Notes under the pieces: generated by a model | Databases searched by the model: none | What the model was told of the DNA's origin: nothing | What the model saw: only the letters and a program-made list of their open reading frames with translations | Made by a program: the position numbers and the translations under genes | Shown: piece after piece, positions 36,089 to 45,431 of the stretch | Layout: the number at the start of each line of letters is the position of its first letter | Numbering within the stretch: the first letter of the stretch is position 1 | NCBI GenBank assembly: GCA_026392115.1 | Contig: JAPLCQ010000140.1 | Location: 1 to 64,000, forward strand | Length of the DNA: 64,000 bases | Direction of reading: 5' to 3' | Origin: Armatimonadota bacterium | GTDB lineage: Bacteria; Armatimonadota; Chthonomonadetes; Chthonomonadales; CAJBBX01

Positions 36089-36799
36089 ATGCGACTCTCG
36101 GACAACAGCAGGCTCACCGACCAGCGCGTACAGGAGTGGTTCCTTCTCCAGAAGGCGCGCGCCAAGCAGGCGGAGACCGCGCCCAAAGCCGTCCGTCCCG
36201 GGCCCACCATCACGATCTCGCGCCAGTTCGGCGCCGGCGGCAACTCCGTCGCCACCCGGGTCGCGGCGCTCCTCGGGGCTCCGTGGACGGTCTGGGACAA
36301 GGAGGCCATCAAGGTGGTGGCGGAGAACGCCCAGATCAAGCAGGAGATGGCCCAGGCCATGGACGAGCGGTCGCGGTCATGGGTCCAGGAGATGTTCCGC
36401 GACCTGCTGGGGACCCACCACATCGACAGCAGCGCCTACAAGCGCATCCTGATCGAGACGCTCCTCAGCGTGGCGCAGCAGGGGCACAAGATCATCGTGG
36501 GGCGCGGCGCCAACTATGTGATGCCGCAGGCCCTCAACGTTCGTCTGGAGGCCGACGAGGAGTGGCGCGTGCAGGCGACCATGCGGATCGACAACCTTAA
36601 CCACGGAGACGCGGTTAAGCAGGTCCACCTGGTCGACGCCGACCGCGCCAAGTTCGTGCATGACGTCTACGGCAAGGACGTGGCGCAGCACAAGGCCTAC
36701 GACATGGTGCTGCGTGTGGACGCGCTTGGCGGCTACGATACCGCGGCAGCGGCGACTGCGGCGGCAGCCCGCGCCATGTACCAGCTACCGGACGCCTGA
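36089..36799 (+). CDS. Cytidylate-kinase-like protein (PF13189)
   Basis: 236 residues from the ATG at 36089, with AAGGAGG six bases upstream. The kinase domain begins TITISRQFGAGGNSVATRVAALLG, an unusual Walker-like loop seen in the cytidylate-kinase-like family, followed by VGRGANYVMP and RVQATMRIDN. These proteins are distinct from the canonical Cmk and their substrates are uncertain. Converges with the beta-helix gene, one base apart. Confidence 0.85.
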   Translation: MRLSDNSRLTDQRVQEWFLLQKARAKQAETAPKAVRPGPTITISRQFGAGGNSVATRVAALLGAPWTVWDKEAIKVVAENAQIKQEMAQAMDERSRSWVQEMFRDLLGTHHIDSSAYKRILIETLLSVAQQGHKIIVGRGANYVMPQALNVRLEADEEWRVQATMRIDNLNHGDAVKQVHLVDADRAKFVHDVYGKDVAQHKAYDMVLRVDALGGYDTAAAATAAAARAMYQLPDA

Positions 36800-36800
36800 C

Positions 36801-38150
36801 CTACAGGTAGCCTCCGCCCGCGCCCAGGTTGTTGCGCAGGACGGCGCCCTCGGCATCGTCCTGCCGCACATTGGCCTCGACATTGCGGTTGAGAATGTTG
36901 CCCTCGACCACCGTGCCGTCCGTTCGCGCCAGTTCGATGCCGACGCGGTTGTCCTGGATGTCGTTGCCCTTCAGCGTGTGCCTGTATGGGCGCAGTTCGC
37001 GGCGCTCTTCGTTCTCGGCGGGGCCGGGGCGGATGCCGTGGTTCTGGTTCGCCGCGATGCGGACGCCCTTGCCGTTCCGCGTGAACGTGTTGCCCTCGAT
37101 CTGCCATCCGTACGAGGTGGCGTGGTCGGGGAACGACCGGGCGAACTCCTCCACGCGCACGCTCCAGAGAAGCACTCCGTGCCCGTTGGCCTGGAACGTG
37201 TTGTGCTGCACGCGGAAGCCGTGGCCGTTCTCCACCGCGATGCCTGCCTGGCGGTTCATCACCATGCGACACTCCTCGATGGCCGTATCCCACGAGAAAC
37301 CGAGCCAGAAGCCGTAGTTGCACCGGTCGGCGTAGTTCCGCTCGAAGCGGTTGCCGCGGCAGAAGGTCGCCTCGAACGCGATGTTGGGGCTCAGCGAGGC
37401 GTCGTTCTCCACGAACAGGTTGTCGTCACAGCCGCACTTGGTCCCGTCGGGCGCGAGCCCGGCCAGGAAGAAACCGTCGCCGCCCAGCCGGGCGGTGTTG
37501 CGCCGGAACGTGTTGCGGCACGAGGCGCGGACCACCACGAAGCCGGCCGCGTCGGCGCCCATGTGGCCGAAGTGGAGGCCGCCCTCGCGGGGCTCAAAGC
37601 GACAGCAGTAGTCGGCGGAGTTCTCCTCGAAGAGGCTGTCGGAGGTGGCGGAGAGGTAGAAGCCGAACCCGCTGTTGTAGTTGGCCTGGTTGCGCCGCAC
37701 CGTGAGGCCCGAGCAACCGTAGGCCAGCAGGCCGCTCTGCTGGTGCTGCAGGTTGTTCTCCTCAACTACCGACTCCGTGACGCCGTCCAGCAGGATGCCG
37801 CCGCCGTAGGCGCCCTCGGCCGGTAGCCAGATATCGAGGAAGAGGGTGTTCGGCGCCAGCTCGGCGGTGGCCGATACTCGGTTGCCGGCCAGAGACAGGC
37901 CCGACGACCGCGCGGCGCGGATGCCGTGGCGGTACTCGGCCAGGCGGAGGTCGCGCACGGCAACGCCCCGGACGCCCTCCAAGCTCACGCCCGCACCTAG
38001 GCGCCCGGCGCCCACCAGCAGCGCTCCCCCGCCGTCCAGCGTCACGCCGTCGACCGCCACGGTCACGCCGCGCGGCAGGTGGTAGACGCCCGGCGCGAAC
38101 CGGACGTCGCGGCGGATGACCATGCCGTCGGTGGGGGTGATCGTCTCCAC
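36801..38150 (-). CDS. Right-handed beta-helix (NosD/pectate-lyase-fold) protein
   Basis: 449 residues without a signal peptide. It starts with VYHLPRGVTVAVDGVTLDGGGALLVG and continues with about 14 parallel rungs of the N-x-x-x-x-N type (VVEENNLQHQQSGLLAYGCSGLTVRRNQANYN). This is the carbohydrate-binding/sulfatase-associated beta-helix plan. Catalytic residues cannot be assigned. Lies on the opposite strand to the sulfatase group. Confidence 0.8.
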   Translation of the reverse strand: METITPTDGMVIRRDVRFAPGVYHLPRGVTVAVDGVTLDGGGALLVGAGRLGAGVSLEGVRGVAVRDLRLAEYRHGIRAARSSGLSLAGNRVSATAELAPNTLFLDIWLPAEGAYGGGILLDGVTESVVEENNLQHQQSGLLAYGCSGLTVRRNQANYNSGFGFYLSATSDSLFEENSADYCCRFEPREGGLHFGHMGADAAGFVVVRASCRNTFRRNTARLGGDGFFLAGLAPDGTKCGCDDNLFVENDASLSPNIAFEATFCRGNRFERNYADRCNYGFWLGFSWDTAIEECRMVMNRQAGIAVENGHGFRVQHNTFQANGHGVLLWSVRVEEFARSFPDHATSYGWQIEGNTFTRNGKGVRIAANQNHGIRPGPAENEERRELRPYRHTLKGNDIQDNRVGIELARTDGTVVEGNILNRNVEANVRQDDAEGAVLRNNLGAGGGYL

Positions 38151-38159
38151 TGTGGGCTC

Positions 38160-39248
38160 CTACTCCCCGGTCCGAGGCGCGGCCTGCTCTGCCATGGTGA
38201 GCGAGCTGACCCGCGCGGCCACCTGGCCGGCAATGGCGCGGAACGCGGCCGCATGGGCCGAGCCCGGCTCCAGCAGGATCGAGGGCAAGCCCTGGTCGCC
38301 GCCGTCGCAGACGATGGGGTCCATGGGCACCGCGCCGAGGAAGGGCACGCCCAGGTCCTCGGCAGCCTGCTCGCCCCCGCCGGAGCCGAACATGGCGGTG
38401 ATCTCGCCGCAGTGCGGGCAGGCGAAGCCGCTCATGTTCTCAACCACGCCCAGGATCGGCAGGGGGCGCTCGGTTGATTCCGCCAGTGCGCGGAACATCA
38501 GGATGGACTTGTTGGCGATGCGCCGGGCCACGTCCTGCGGCGTCATCACGACAACGACGCCCGTCAGCGGCATGAGCTGGGCCAGGCTCATGGGCGCGTC
38601 GCCCGTGCCCGGCGGCAGGTCCACCACCAGGTAGTCGAGGTCGCCCCAGGCCACGTCGCCCAGGAACTGGCTGAGCGCTTTGCCGATCATGGGCCCGCGC
38701 CAGAGGACGGCCTTGTCCTCCTCCAGGAAGAAGCCGATGGACATCACCTTGACGCCGTACTTCTCGATCGGCTGGATCATCTGGCCGTCGGTCTCGGGGC
38801 TTTCCGTGATACCCATCATGATGGGAACCGTGGGACCGTAGATGTCGGCGTCCAGCAGGCCCACCGAGGCGCCGGTCTGGGCCAGCGCCACAGCCAGGTT
38901 GCAGGAGACCGTCGACTTGCCGACCCCTCCCTTGCCGCTGGCCACGGCGATGACGTGCCGCACGCCCGGCGCCAGTTCGCCCTGCAGCGCGGAGGCGCGC
39001 ACCTGTGCGGTCATCTCCACGTTCACCACTTCCACACCAGGCAGGTTGCGGACCGCGGCCTCGGACTGCTCCTTGAGGAGCTCCTTCATGGGGCAGGCGG
39101 GCGTGGTAAGCTCCACCTTGAAAGCCACCGTGCCGCCGCAGATACGAACATCCTTGACGAAGCCCAGGGTGACGATATCGCGACGCAGGTCGGGGTCCTC
39201 GACGACCGCCAGCGCGGTCAGGACATCGGCCTCGGTTATCTGAGACAA
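38160..39248 (-). CDS. apbC: Mrp/NBP35-type iron-sulfur cluster carrier ATPase
   Basis: 362 residues from a TTG at 39248 with GGAGGT seven bases before it; the open frame continues upstream without similarity. N-terminal MIP18/DUF59 domain (SQITEADVLTALAVVEDPDLRRDIVTLGFVKDV), then a deviant Walker A VASGKGGVGKST, YLVVDLPPGTGDAP, and a late FACPHCGEITAMFG with the CxxC cluster ligands. The family builds and transfers Fe-S clusters. Confidence 0.93.
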   Translation of the reverse strand: MSQITEADVLTALAVVEDPDLRRDIVTLGFVKDVRICGGTVAFKVELTTPACPMKELLKEQSEAAVRNLPGVEVVNVEMTAQVRASALQGELAPGVRHVIAVASGKGGVGKSTVSCNLAVALAQTGASVGLLDADIYGPTVPIMMGITESPETDGQMIQPIEKYGVKVMSIGFFLEEDKAVLWRGPMIGKALSQFLGDVAWGDLDYLVVDLPPGTGDAPMSLAQLMPLTGVVVVMTPQDVARRIANKSILMFRALAESTERPLPILGVVENMSGFACPHCGEITAMFGSGGGEQAAEDLGVPFLGAVPMDPIVCDGGDQGLPSILLEPGSAHAAAFRAIAGQVAARVSSLTMAEQAAPRTGE

Positions 39249-39314
39249 GACGCGTACCTCCAGACGGAATTGCGGAAGCGGGGCGATCTGGGACGCCTCC
39301 GCGCTGCCCGGACG

Positions 39315-39343
39315 TTGACGAACGGACGCCGGGCGGCTACACT
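39315..39343 (+). promoter_or_regulatory. Sigma70-type promoter for the ThuA gene
   Basis: TTGACG (39315-39320), 17-base spacer, TACACT (39338-39343), 38 bases before the ATG at 39382. Confidence 0.65.
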
Positions 39344-39381
39344 GCTTACATGACCAAACCTTGAAGGGAGACCCTCTCCAG

Positions 39382-40053
39382 ATGGCCAAGCGCGTACTCG
39401 TTGTGGGCGGATGCCCCGCCCCTTACCACCGGCTTGAGCCGGTTGTGGCGCCGATCACCGATTGCCTCGTGGCAGCCGGGTTCGACGTGACCGTGACAGG
39501 CATCTACCATCCGGACGGCGGCGACGCATTCGTGGGCGACTACTCGGCCATCACCGCCGAGAACCTCGCCAACCACGACGCGCTGCTCCTCTACACCACC
39601 GGGGCGGAGACGCACGGCGCCGATGTCGACGCCATCGTCGCCTACGTGAAGGGCGGCGGCGCCCTGCTGGGCATCCACAACGCCGCGGACTCCTTCACCG
39701 CCAACCCCGACTTCGTCAAGCTGATCGGCGGCAAGTTCCGCACGCACCCGGCCCCGCTCGATGTCACCTTCAGCTCGGTGGCTCCGGATGACCCGATCGT
39801 GGCCGGCATCGCCGACTTCACGGTGCTCGAGGAACTATACCTGTTCGCCGATTACGATCCCCGGAACGTCCACCTGCTCGCGCAGACCACCAGCTACGAC
39901 GACAATGGCCCCGTGCCGGTCTGCTGGACCCGCGAGGAGGGCGCCGGGCGCGTCTTCTACACGTCGCTGGGCCACTTCCCCGAGACGATGACCGATGCCT
40001 CCTGGATCACCGTGATGCAGCGCGGCGCGCGCTGGGCCTGCCGCTTGGCCTAG
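39382..40053 (+). CDS. ThuA-like domain protein
   Basis: 223 residues from the ATG at 39382 (GGGAG lies upstream). The fold is class I glutamine amidotransferase-like: KRVLVVGGCPAPYHRLEP, DALLLYTTGAE, GGGALLGIHNAADSF, GGKFRTHP, VCWTREEGAGRVFYTSLGHFPET. ThuA domains occur in trehalose and other sugar-utilisation loci; the reaction is not well established. Converges with sixA. Confidence 0.88.
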   Translation: MAKRVLVVGGCPAPYHRLEPVVAPITDCLVAAGFDVTVTGIYHPDGGDAFVGDYSAITAENLANHDALLLYTTGAETHGADVDAIVAYVKGGGALLGIHNAADSFTANPDFVKLIGGKFRTHPAPLDVTFSSVAPDDPIVAGIADFTVLEELYLFADYDPRNVHLLAQTTSYDDNGPVPVCWTREEGAGRVFYTSLGHFPETMTDASWITVMQRGARWACRLA

Positions 40054-40055
40054 CG

Positions 40056-40541
40056 TCAGCCCTTGGCGATGGCCTTGGCGACCTGCGGCGGCGCGAGCAG
40101 CCGCAGGGAGCCGAGGCAGCCCGGCGAAACGCTCCGCAGCAGGGCGAACGCCGCCGTGGGCATCTCTACGTCGCCGCCGCCGGTCATCTGGGCGATCATC
40201 CGCGAGACCGTCGGCTGATGCCCAACCAGCATTAGCAACCGGCAACCCGAGTTCGCCCGGAGGATCGTGCTCAGGTGCTCGGGCTGGGCTCCCAAGCCCA
40301 TCCGCGCCTCAGCCCTGAGCCTATCCACAACGCCCAGCTCCTCGGCCACGATGGCGGCGGTATGGCACGCCCGGACGGCAGGGCTCGACAGAAGCGCGTC
40401 CGGCACGAGCCGCAACTTGGCGAGCGCCCGGCCCGCCGCAGTCGCCTCAGCCACACCGCCCTGCGTGAGGTCGCGTTGCTCGTCGCTCATGCCGAAGGGG
40501 GGCTCCTCGGCCTCGGCATGGCGCATGATCAGGATGTCCAT
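40056..40541 (-). CDS. sixA: SixA-type phosphohistidine phosphatase
   Basis: 161 residues. RHG-type catalytic His in LIMRHAEAEE, LLSSPAVRACHTAAIVAEEL and the second His in LMLVGHQPTVSRM define the histidine-phosphatase fold of SixA size. SixA removes phosphate from phosphohistidine (phosphorelay or PTS proteins). Fifteen bases downstream of rph on the same strand. Confidence 0.9.
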   Translation of the reverse strand: MDILIMRHAEAEEPPFGMSDEQRDLTQGGVAEATAAGRALAKLRLVPDALLSSPAVRACHTAAIVAEELGVVDRLRAEARMGLGAQPEHLSTILRANSGCRLLMLVGHQPTVSRMIAQMTGGGDVEMPTAAFALLRSVSPGCLGSLRLLAPPQVAKAIAKG

Positions 40542-40555
40542 GTCGTCCTCCCGGG

Positions 40556-41272
40556 CTACGTCGCGGCCGGCGCCTCGCGCTGCAGCTTGAGGAGCTCCTG
40601 GATACCGAACTGGGCGGCGTCCAGCATCTTGTTCAGGATCACCCGGTCGTAGGTCATACCCTCGCCTGTGCCCTGGACCTCCACGAAGCGCAGCTTGTCG
40701 GTCATCACCACGTTCATGTCCACCGCGGCCTTGGAGTCCTCTTCGTAACAGAGGTCCAGGGCGATGGCATCGTTGACGACGCCGACGCTGATGGCGGCGA
40801 CCATGCCCTGAAGCACGGGGCGCTTAATCATCCGCTGCTTCTCCATCCATGCCACCGCGTCTGCCAGGGCCACGCTCGCGCCGGTGATGGCGGCCGTGCG
40901 GGTGCCGCCGTCGGCCCCCAGGACGTCGCAGTCGATGAGGATCGTCCGCTCGCCCATGTTGTCGGTATCGACGATGGCGCGCAGGCTCCTGCCGATCAGG
41001 CGCTGAATCTCCATCGTCCGGCCGCCGGCGCCCTTGGTTTCGCGCTGGGTCCGCTCGCGGCACGAGCGAGGGATCATGGCGTATTCGGCCGTCACCCAGC
41101 CCTTGCCCGTATTCTTGAGGAAGGGCGGCACGCGCTCTTCAACGGTGGCCGTGCAGATGACCTTCGTCTCGCCGATCGTCACGAGGCACGAGCCTTCCGC
41201 GTTCTTCATGAAGCCGCGCTCGATGCGCACGGGGCGCATCTCGGTGGCGGATCGACCATCTAGTCTCGGCAT
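40556..41272 (-). CDS. rph: Ribonuclease PH
   Basis: 238 residues. The start MPRLDGRSATEMRPVRIERGF is the standard RNase PH N-terminus and has GGGGAGG upstream. Family signatures VTAEYAMIPRSCRERTQRE, TILIDCDVLGADGGTRTAAITGA and MTDKLRFVEVQGTGEG are intact. The enzyme trims tRNA 3' ends phosphorolytically. The gene follows valS on the same strand by 13 bases, an operon of translation functions. Confidence 0.96.
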   Translation of the reverse strand: MPRLDGRSATEMRPVRIERGFMKNAEGSCLVTIGETKVICTATVEERVPPFLKNTGKGWVTAEYAMIPRSCRERTQRETKGAGGRTMEIQRLIGRSLRAIVDTDNMGERTILIDCDVLGADGGTRTAAITGASVALADAVAWMEKQRMIKRPVLQGMVAAISVGVVNDAIALDLCYEEDSKAAVDMNVVMTDKLRFVEVQGTGEGMTYDRVILNKMLDAAQFGIQELLKLQREAPAAT

Positions 41273-41285
41273 GACATTCCTCCCC

Positions 41286-43961
41286 TTACGCGCCCAGCCC
41301 GGCAAGCCGCTCGGACAGCCTGGCCCGCTTCTCCTCGCTATCGGCCAGGAGCGCCCGCTCCTTCTCGACGATGGCGGCCGGCGCCCGGTCCACGAAGGCC
41401 GGGTTCTCCAGCTTGGCCATGCACCGCGCGATGTTCGCCTCGGCTTCGGCCACTTCCTTCTGCAGCTTGGCGCGCTCTTTGGCCGGGTCCACGGCGCCGC
41501 CCACGTCGACGTAGACGTCACAGCCCGTTGCGGGGCTGGCAACCCAGGCGCCGGGGCTCTCCGGCGGCATATCGACGAACCAGAGCTCCGAGAGCCGCGC
41601 CAGGTGCTGCACCAGGTCGGCGGCGTCGGTCAGCGACTCGCCAACCAGTTGCTCCGACGGGCAGATGGCCGCTCTCACCCGGAGGGCGGGCGCCACCAGC
41701 GCCTCGGAGCGCACGTTGCGCAGTGCGCGGATGGCGTCCATTACAATGGCCATGCGCCGTTCGGCGTCGGGGTCGAGCAGGGCCTCGTCGCCGCCGGGGT
41801 AGGGCGCGAAGAGGATCGTGCCGAGGCCCGCGTGCGCGGCCAGCGCCTCGGGAGCGGCCTGCCTGAGCGCCTGCCAGAGCTCCTCGGTGATGAACGGTAC
41901 CATGGGGTGGATGAGCCGCAAGATGCCGTCCATGCAGTGGGCCAGCACGGCGCGGGCCACTCGGGCCTCGTCGCCGCCGTCGCGCAGGCGCGGCTTGGCG
42001 ATCTCCACGTACCAGTCGCAGAAGTCATCCCAGAGCAGCACCTGGACGCTGCGCATGGCGTCGTCCAGCTCGAAGCCCTCGACCTTGGCGTTCACCTCGG
42101 TCGCGGTGCGCTGGAGGCGCGACAGGATCCACCGATCAGGCACGGTGAGCAACTCAGCGGGCGCCTGGTCCAACGGCGGCACCTCCTGCCCCTCCAGGTT
42201 GGTCAGCACGAACCGAGCGGCATTCCAGAGCTTGTTGCAGAAGGCGCCGGCGATGCGCACGCGGTCTTCGTTGTACTTGATGTCCTGGTTCAGGCCCGCC
42301 TGCTGCAACAGCGAGAGGCGCAGGGCGTCGGCGCCGTAACGGTCCACCATCTCCAGCGGGTCCACTCCGTTGCCTTTGCTCTTGGACATCCGGTCGCCAT
42401 GCTCGTCCAGCACCGTGGCATGGATGTAGACCTGGCGGAACGGCGCCTCGCCCAGGAAGTCGATCCCGGTCATGATCATCCTGGCCACCCAGAGGTAGAG
42501 GATCTCGGCGGCTGTGGAGAGCACGTTGGTGGGATACCAGAACTTCAGGTCCTCGCTGTCGGCGGGCCAGCCCAGCGTGGCATGGGGCCAGAGCGCCGAC
42601 GAGAACCACGTGTCCAGCACGTCCTCATCCTGGCGCAGGGCCTCCTCCGGCACGCCCAGGCGCTGGGCGGCGTCCGCTGCCGAGCGGCCCGCGCTGTAGC
42701 GGCCGTTCTCGGTCCACCAGACCGGGATGCGGTGGCCCCACCAAAGCTGCCGCGAGATGCACCAGTCGCGTATGTTGTCCAGCCAGTCCAGCGCGATGCG
42801 GGTGTACCGCTCGGGCACGAACTGCACCTGGCCGGAGCGGATCGCCTCGGCGGCGGGCCCGGCCAACTCGGTCTGCTTCACGAACCACTGCTCGCTGAGG
42901 AGCGGCTCCAGCACGGTCTTGCACCGGTCGCAGCGGGGGATCTTCACCACATAGGGCTCGATCTTCTCCAGAAGGCCCAGCGCCTCCAGATAGGCTAGCG
43001 CCCTCTTGCGGCACTCGAAGCGGTCCAGCCCGGCGTAGGCCTCGCCGGCCTCCGGAGCCATGGCGCCGTCCTCGGCGATGACCACGATCTGGTGCAGGCC
43101 GTGGCGCAGGCCCACCTCGAAATCGTCCAGGTCGTGGGCGGGCGTGATCTTCACGGCGCCGCTGCCGAACTCGGCGCGGGCGTGATGATCCGCCACCACG
43201 CGGATGGTGCGCGACGTCAGCGGCAGGCTCACCTCGGCCCCGATGCGGTCCTGGTAACGCGGGTCCTCGGGGTTCACGGCCACGGCGGCGTCGCCGAGCA
43301 GCGTCTCGGGCCGAGTGGTGGCCACGGTGATGTGGCCGTTGCCGTCGGCAAACGGATATCGGATGTGGTAGAGGTTGCCGGGCTCCTCGGCGCTGGCCAC
43401 TTCGATGTCGGAGATGGCCGACCGGCATCGCGGGCACCAGTTCACCACGCGTGCGCCGCGGTAGACAAGGCCGCGGTCCCACCAGCGGAGGAACTCCTCG
43501 TAGATGGCCGCCACGTAGGAATCGTCCAGAGTGAAGCGCGTGCGGGTCCAGTCGTACGAGAGGCCCAGGCGGCGGAACTGGTTCAAGATGGTGTCGCCGC
43601 ACTCGGCCCGCCAGGCCCAGCAACGCTCCAGAAACGCCTCGCGACCCAGGTCGTGGCGCGATCTGCCCTCGGCGGCCAGGGCGCGCTCGATGACGTTCTG
43701 CGTGGCGATGCCCGCATGGTCGGTGCCGGGCAGACAGAGCGTGTTGTCGCCCAGCATGCGCCGGCGGCGGATGACCGTGTCGATGACGGTGTTGTTGAGC
43801 GCGTGGCCGATGTGGAGCTTGCCGGTGATGTTGGGCGGCGGGATGGTGATGCAGTAGGGCGTGCCCTCGCCGGGCGTCGGCGTGAAGGCGCCCTCCGCCA
43901 GCCAACTCGAGTAGAGGCGGTCCTCCACCTGCTTGGGATCGTATGCCTTGGCCAGTTCCAC
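41286..43961 (-). CDS. valS: Valyl-tRNA synthetase
   Basis: 891 residues, normal length. HIGH at residues 50-53 (GKLHIGHALNN), the class I catalytic core, the editing domain (VATTRPETLLGDAAVAVNPED), DRMSKSKGNGVDP at about 525, anticodon-binding helices and a C-terminal coiled coil (ERAKLQKEVAEAEANIARCMAKLENP) typical of ValRS. Charges tRNA-Val with valine. The 5' leader is a T-box riboswitch, so expression should rise when uncharged tRNA-Val accumulates. Confidence 0.97.
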   Translation of the reverse strand: MELAKAYDPKQVEDRLYSSWLAEGAFTPTPGEGTPYCITIPPPNITGKLHIGHALNNTVIDTVIRRRRMLGDNTLCLPGTDHAGIATQNVIERALAAEGRSRHDLGREAFLERCWAWRAECGDTILNQFRRLGLSYDWTRTRFTLDDSYVAAIYEEFLRWWDRGLVYRGARVVNWCPRCRSAISDIEVASAEEPGNLYHIRYPFADGNGHITVATTRPETLLGDAAVAVNPEDPRYQDRIGAEVSLPLTSRTIRVVADHHARAEFGSGAVKITPAHDLDDFEVGLRHGLHQIVVIAEDGAMAPEAGEAYAGLDRFECRKRALAYLEALGLLEKIEPYVVKIPRCDRCKTVLEPLLSEQWFVKQTELAGPAAEAIRSGQVQFVPERYTRIALDWLDNIRDWCISRQLWWGHRIPVWWTENGRYSAGRSAADAAQRLGVPEEALRQDEDVLDTWFSSALWPHATLGWPADSEDLKFWYPTNVLSTAAEILYLWVARMIMTGIDFLGEAPFRQVYIHATVLDEHGDRMSKSKGNGVDPLEMVDRYGADALRLSLLQQAGLNQDIKYNEDRVRIAGAFCNKLWNAARFVLTNLEGQEVPPLDQAPAELLTVPDRWILSRLQRTATEVNAKVEGFELDDAMRSVQVLLWDDFCDWYVEIAKPRLRDGGDEARVARAVLAHCMDGILRLIHPMVPFITEELWQALRQAAPEALAAHAGLGTILFAPYPGGDEALLDPDAERRMAIVMDAIRALRNVRSEALVAPALRVRAAICPSEQLVGESLTDAADLVQHLARLSELWFVDMPPESPGAWVASPATGCDVYVDVGGAVDPAKERAKLQKEVAEAEANIARCMAKLENPAFVDRAPAAIVEKERALLADSEEKRARLSERLAGLGA

Positions 43962-43984
43962 GTCTGCTCCTCCGTTCTCTCATC

Positions 43985-44253
43985 GCGGGGCGGCTGAACG
44001 CACAAACGCCCGCGTCCCCTGAAGGACGCGGGCGCAAGCCCACGCGGTACCACCTTCGTTCCCGGCCGCCTGGGCGACCGGACACTCCAGCGCTCTAACG
44101 GGCGCACCCGGCGCGCTCTAGGGGCCGTGGCCCGTCTGCGCGCGGCTCCAGGGCGACGTTCGGCGGCTCACCAGCCGAGCGGATCGCACCTGTCCCGCTC
44201 TCTCTGAGGCCTGGAGACGCCTACTCTTCCCCTTCACTGCCAAACCTGATTGT
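43985..44253 (-). promoter_or_regulatory. T-box riboswitch leader of valS
   Basis: The minus strand upstream of valS contains the hallmark T-box sequence AACGAAGGTGGTACCGCG (44060-44043), directly followed by the terminator hairpin. Further upstream are Stem I features: AGTA, AGAGAGCGGG and GGCTGGTGAGCC. CTCCAGG pairs with CCTGGAG at the helix base. A candidate valine specifier codon GUC lies at 44157-44155 within GAACGUCGCC; that assignment is tentative. T-boxes sense uncharged tRNA and switch between terminator and antiterminator. Confidence 0.92.
44007..44034 (-). terminator. T-box terminator hairpin of valS leader
   Basis: On the minus strand an 11-bp stem (CGCCCGCGTCC paired with GGACGCGGGCG) with a 6-base loop is followed by TTTGTG. 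It competes with the antiterminator formed by the T-box sequence. Confidence 0.85.
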
Positions 44254-44259
44254 AGGCGG

Positions 44260-44289
44260 ATCGTACCCCCGAGCCCCCGGGCAAGTCAA
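44260..44289 (-). promoter_or_regulatory. Sigma70-type promoter of the valS T-box leader
   Basis: TTGACT (44289-44284), 18-base spacer, TACGAT (44265-44260) on the minus strand; transcription would begin near 44253, at the start of the T-box leader. Confidence 0.65.
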
Positions 44290-44369
44290 CCCGGCGGCAG
44301 GTTACACGACCGCCGATGCCGAACCTTACACCTACGGCCCCAGGGGCCGACGAGGCGGGAGGAAGGCGC

Positions 44370-45371
44370 ATGGCGAAGTTGCGTGTCGGCGTTGCGGGTT
44401 TGGGGATCGGTAAGCGGCATCTGGTCAGCTATGGCGGCATGGACGATGTGGAGATCGTGGCGGTGGCCGATCCGCGCATGGACGCCGCCGAGGCTGAGGC
44501 CGCGACGTGGGGCGCAACGGCCTACGCCGACGGTGCGACGATGATCCGCGAGGCCGGTCTGGACGCCGTGAGCGTCTGCACTCCTCCGGCGCTGCACCTG
44601 CCGCTCACCTGCGCCGCTGCCAACGCGGGCGTAGCCGTGCTCTGCGAGAAGCCCATGGCGCCCAGCGTGGCCGACTGCTCGGGCATGGTGGAGGCCTGCC
44701 GATCGGCGGGGGTCACGCTCATGGTGGCGCAGAAGAAGCGCTTCCACCCGCTGATCCGGCGCATGAAGGAGGCCGCGGGCGGCGAGCTGGGGCCGATCCG
44801 CTGGGCCGTCTGCAAGTACGCTCTGGGCCGCGTGCCCATGGACTGGTTCTGGGACGAGGCCGACGGCGGCGGGCCGCTGCTGGAGAACTCCATCCACACC
44901 GTAGACATGCTGCGGCATCTGGTGGGCGAGGTGGCGACCGTCTACGCCGCAGGCGGCAACCTCTTCAACGGCGACCGCGCCCCGCAGATCGACAGTGCCG
45001 CCGTGACGCTCACCTTTGAGGGCGGCGCCGTTGCCGCGCTGGGGCTTGGGCAGGCCAGCGAGTGGTCGCACGCCGAGGAGCGCTTCTACTTCGCCTGCGA
45101 GCGGGGCGAGGCGGCCATCGAGGGCCGGTTCGACTGCCCGACACACTGGTGGCAGGCCCTGCGCGACGGATCGAAGCCCAACGTGGACGAGATGGTGCCG
45201 CCGGACGATTGCTTCGACGCCGAGATCGGCCACTTCCTGCAGTGCGTGCGGACCGGCGCCGAGCCGCTGGTCTCCGGGGAGGCCGCGCGCGGCTCCGTGG
45301 CGGTCTGCCTGGCCATCAAGGAGAGCATCCGCACGGGACAGCCGGTACGGCCACAGTCCACCGCCCTGTAG
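44370..45371 (+). CDS. Gfo/Idh/MocA-family oxidoreductase
   Basis: 333 residues from the ATG at 44370 with GGGAGG upstream. NAD(P)-binding Rossmann start LRVGVAGLGIGKRHL, the family CEKPMA motif (VAVLCEKPMAPS), QKKRFHP, and the second domain with GPLLENSIHTVDMLRHL. These enzymes oxidise sugars, inositols or related compounds. Alone on the plus strand, ending at a strong terminator. Confidence 0.92.
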   Translation: MAKLRVGVAGLGIGKRHLVSYGGMDDVEIVAVADPRMDAAEAEAATWGATAYADGATMIREAGLDAVSVCTPPALHLPLTCAAANAGVAVLCEKPMAPSVADCSGMVEACRSAGVTLMVAQKKRFHPLIRRMKEAAGGELGPIRWAVCKYALGRVPMDWFWDEADGGGPLLENSIHTVDMLRHLVGEVATVYAAGGNLFNGDRAPQIDSAAVTLTFEGGAVAALGLGQASEWSHAEERFYFACERGEAAIEGRFDCPTHWWQALRDGSKPNVDEMVPPDDCFDAEIGHFLQCVRTGAEPLVSGEAARGSVAVCLAIKESIRTGQPVRPQSTAL

Positions 45372-45380
45372 ATGCGGCGA

Positions 45381-45421
45381 AGCCCCCGCGCCGCGGCCGC
45401 TCGGGTCGCGGCGCGGGGGCT
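45381..45421. terminator. Strong bidirectional terminator hairpin
   Basis: A perfect 15-bp stem (AGCCCCCGCGCCGCG with CGCGGCGCGGGGGCT) with an 11-base loop separates the convergent oxidoreductase (ends 45371) and URO-D gene (ends 45432). Confidence 0.8.
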
Positions 45422-45431
45422 CCGGGGTTCG

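Noticed and set aside
41034-42998. Open frame antisense to valS and rph
   Set aside because: Shadow frame; no recognisable product.
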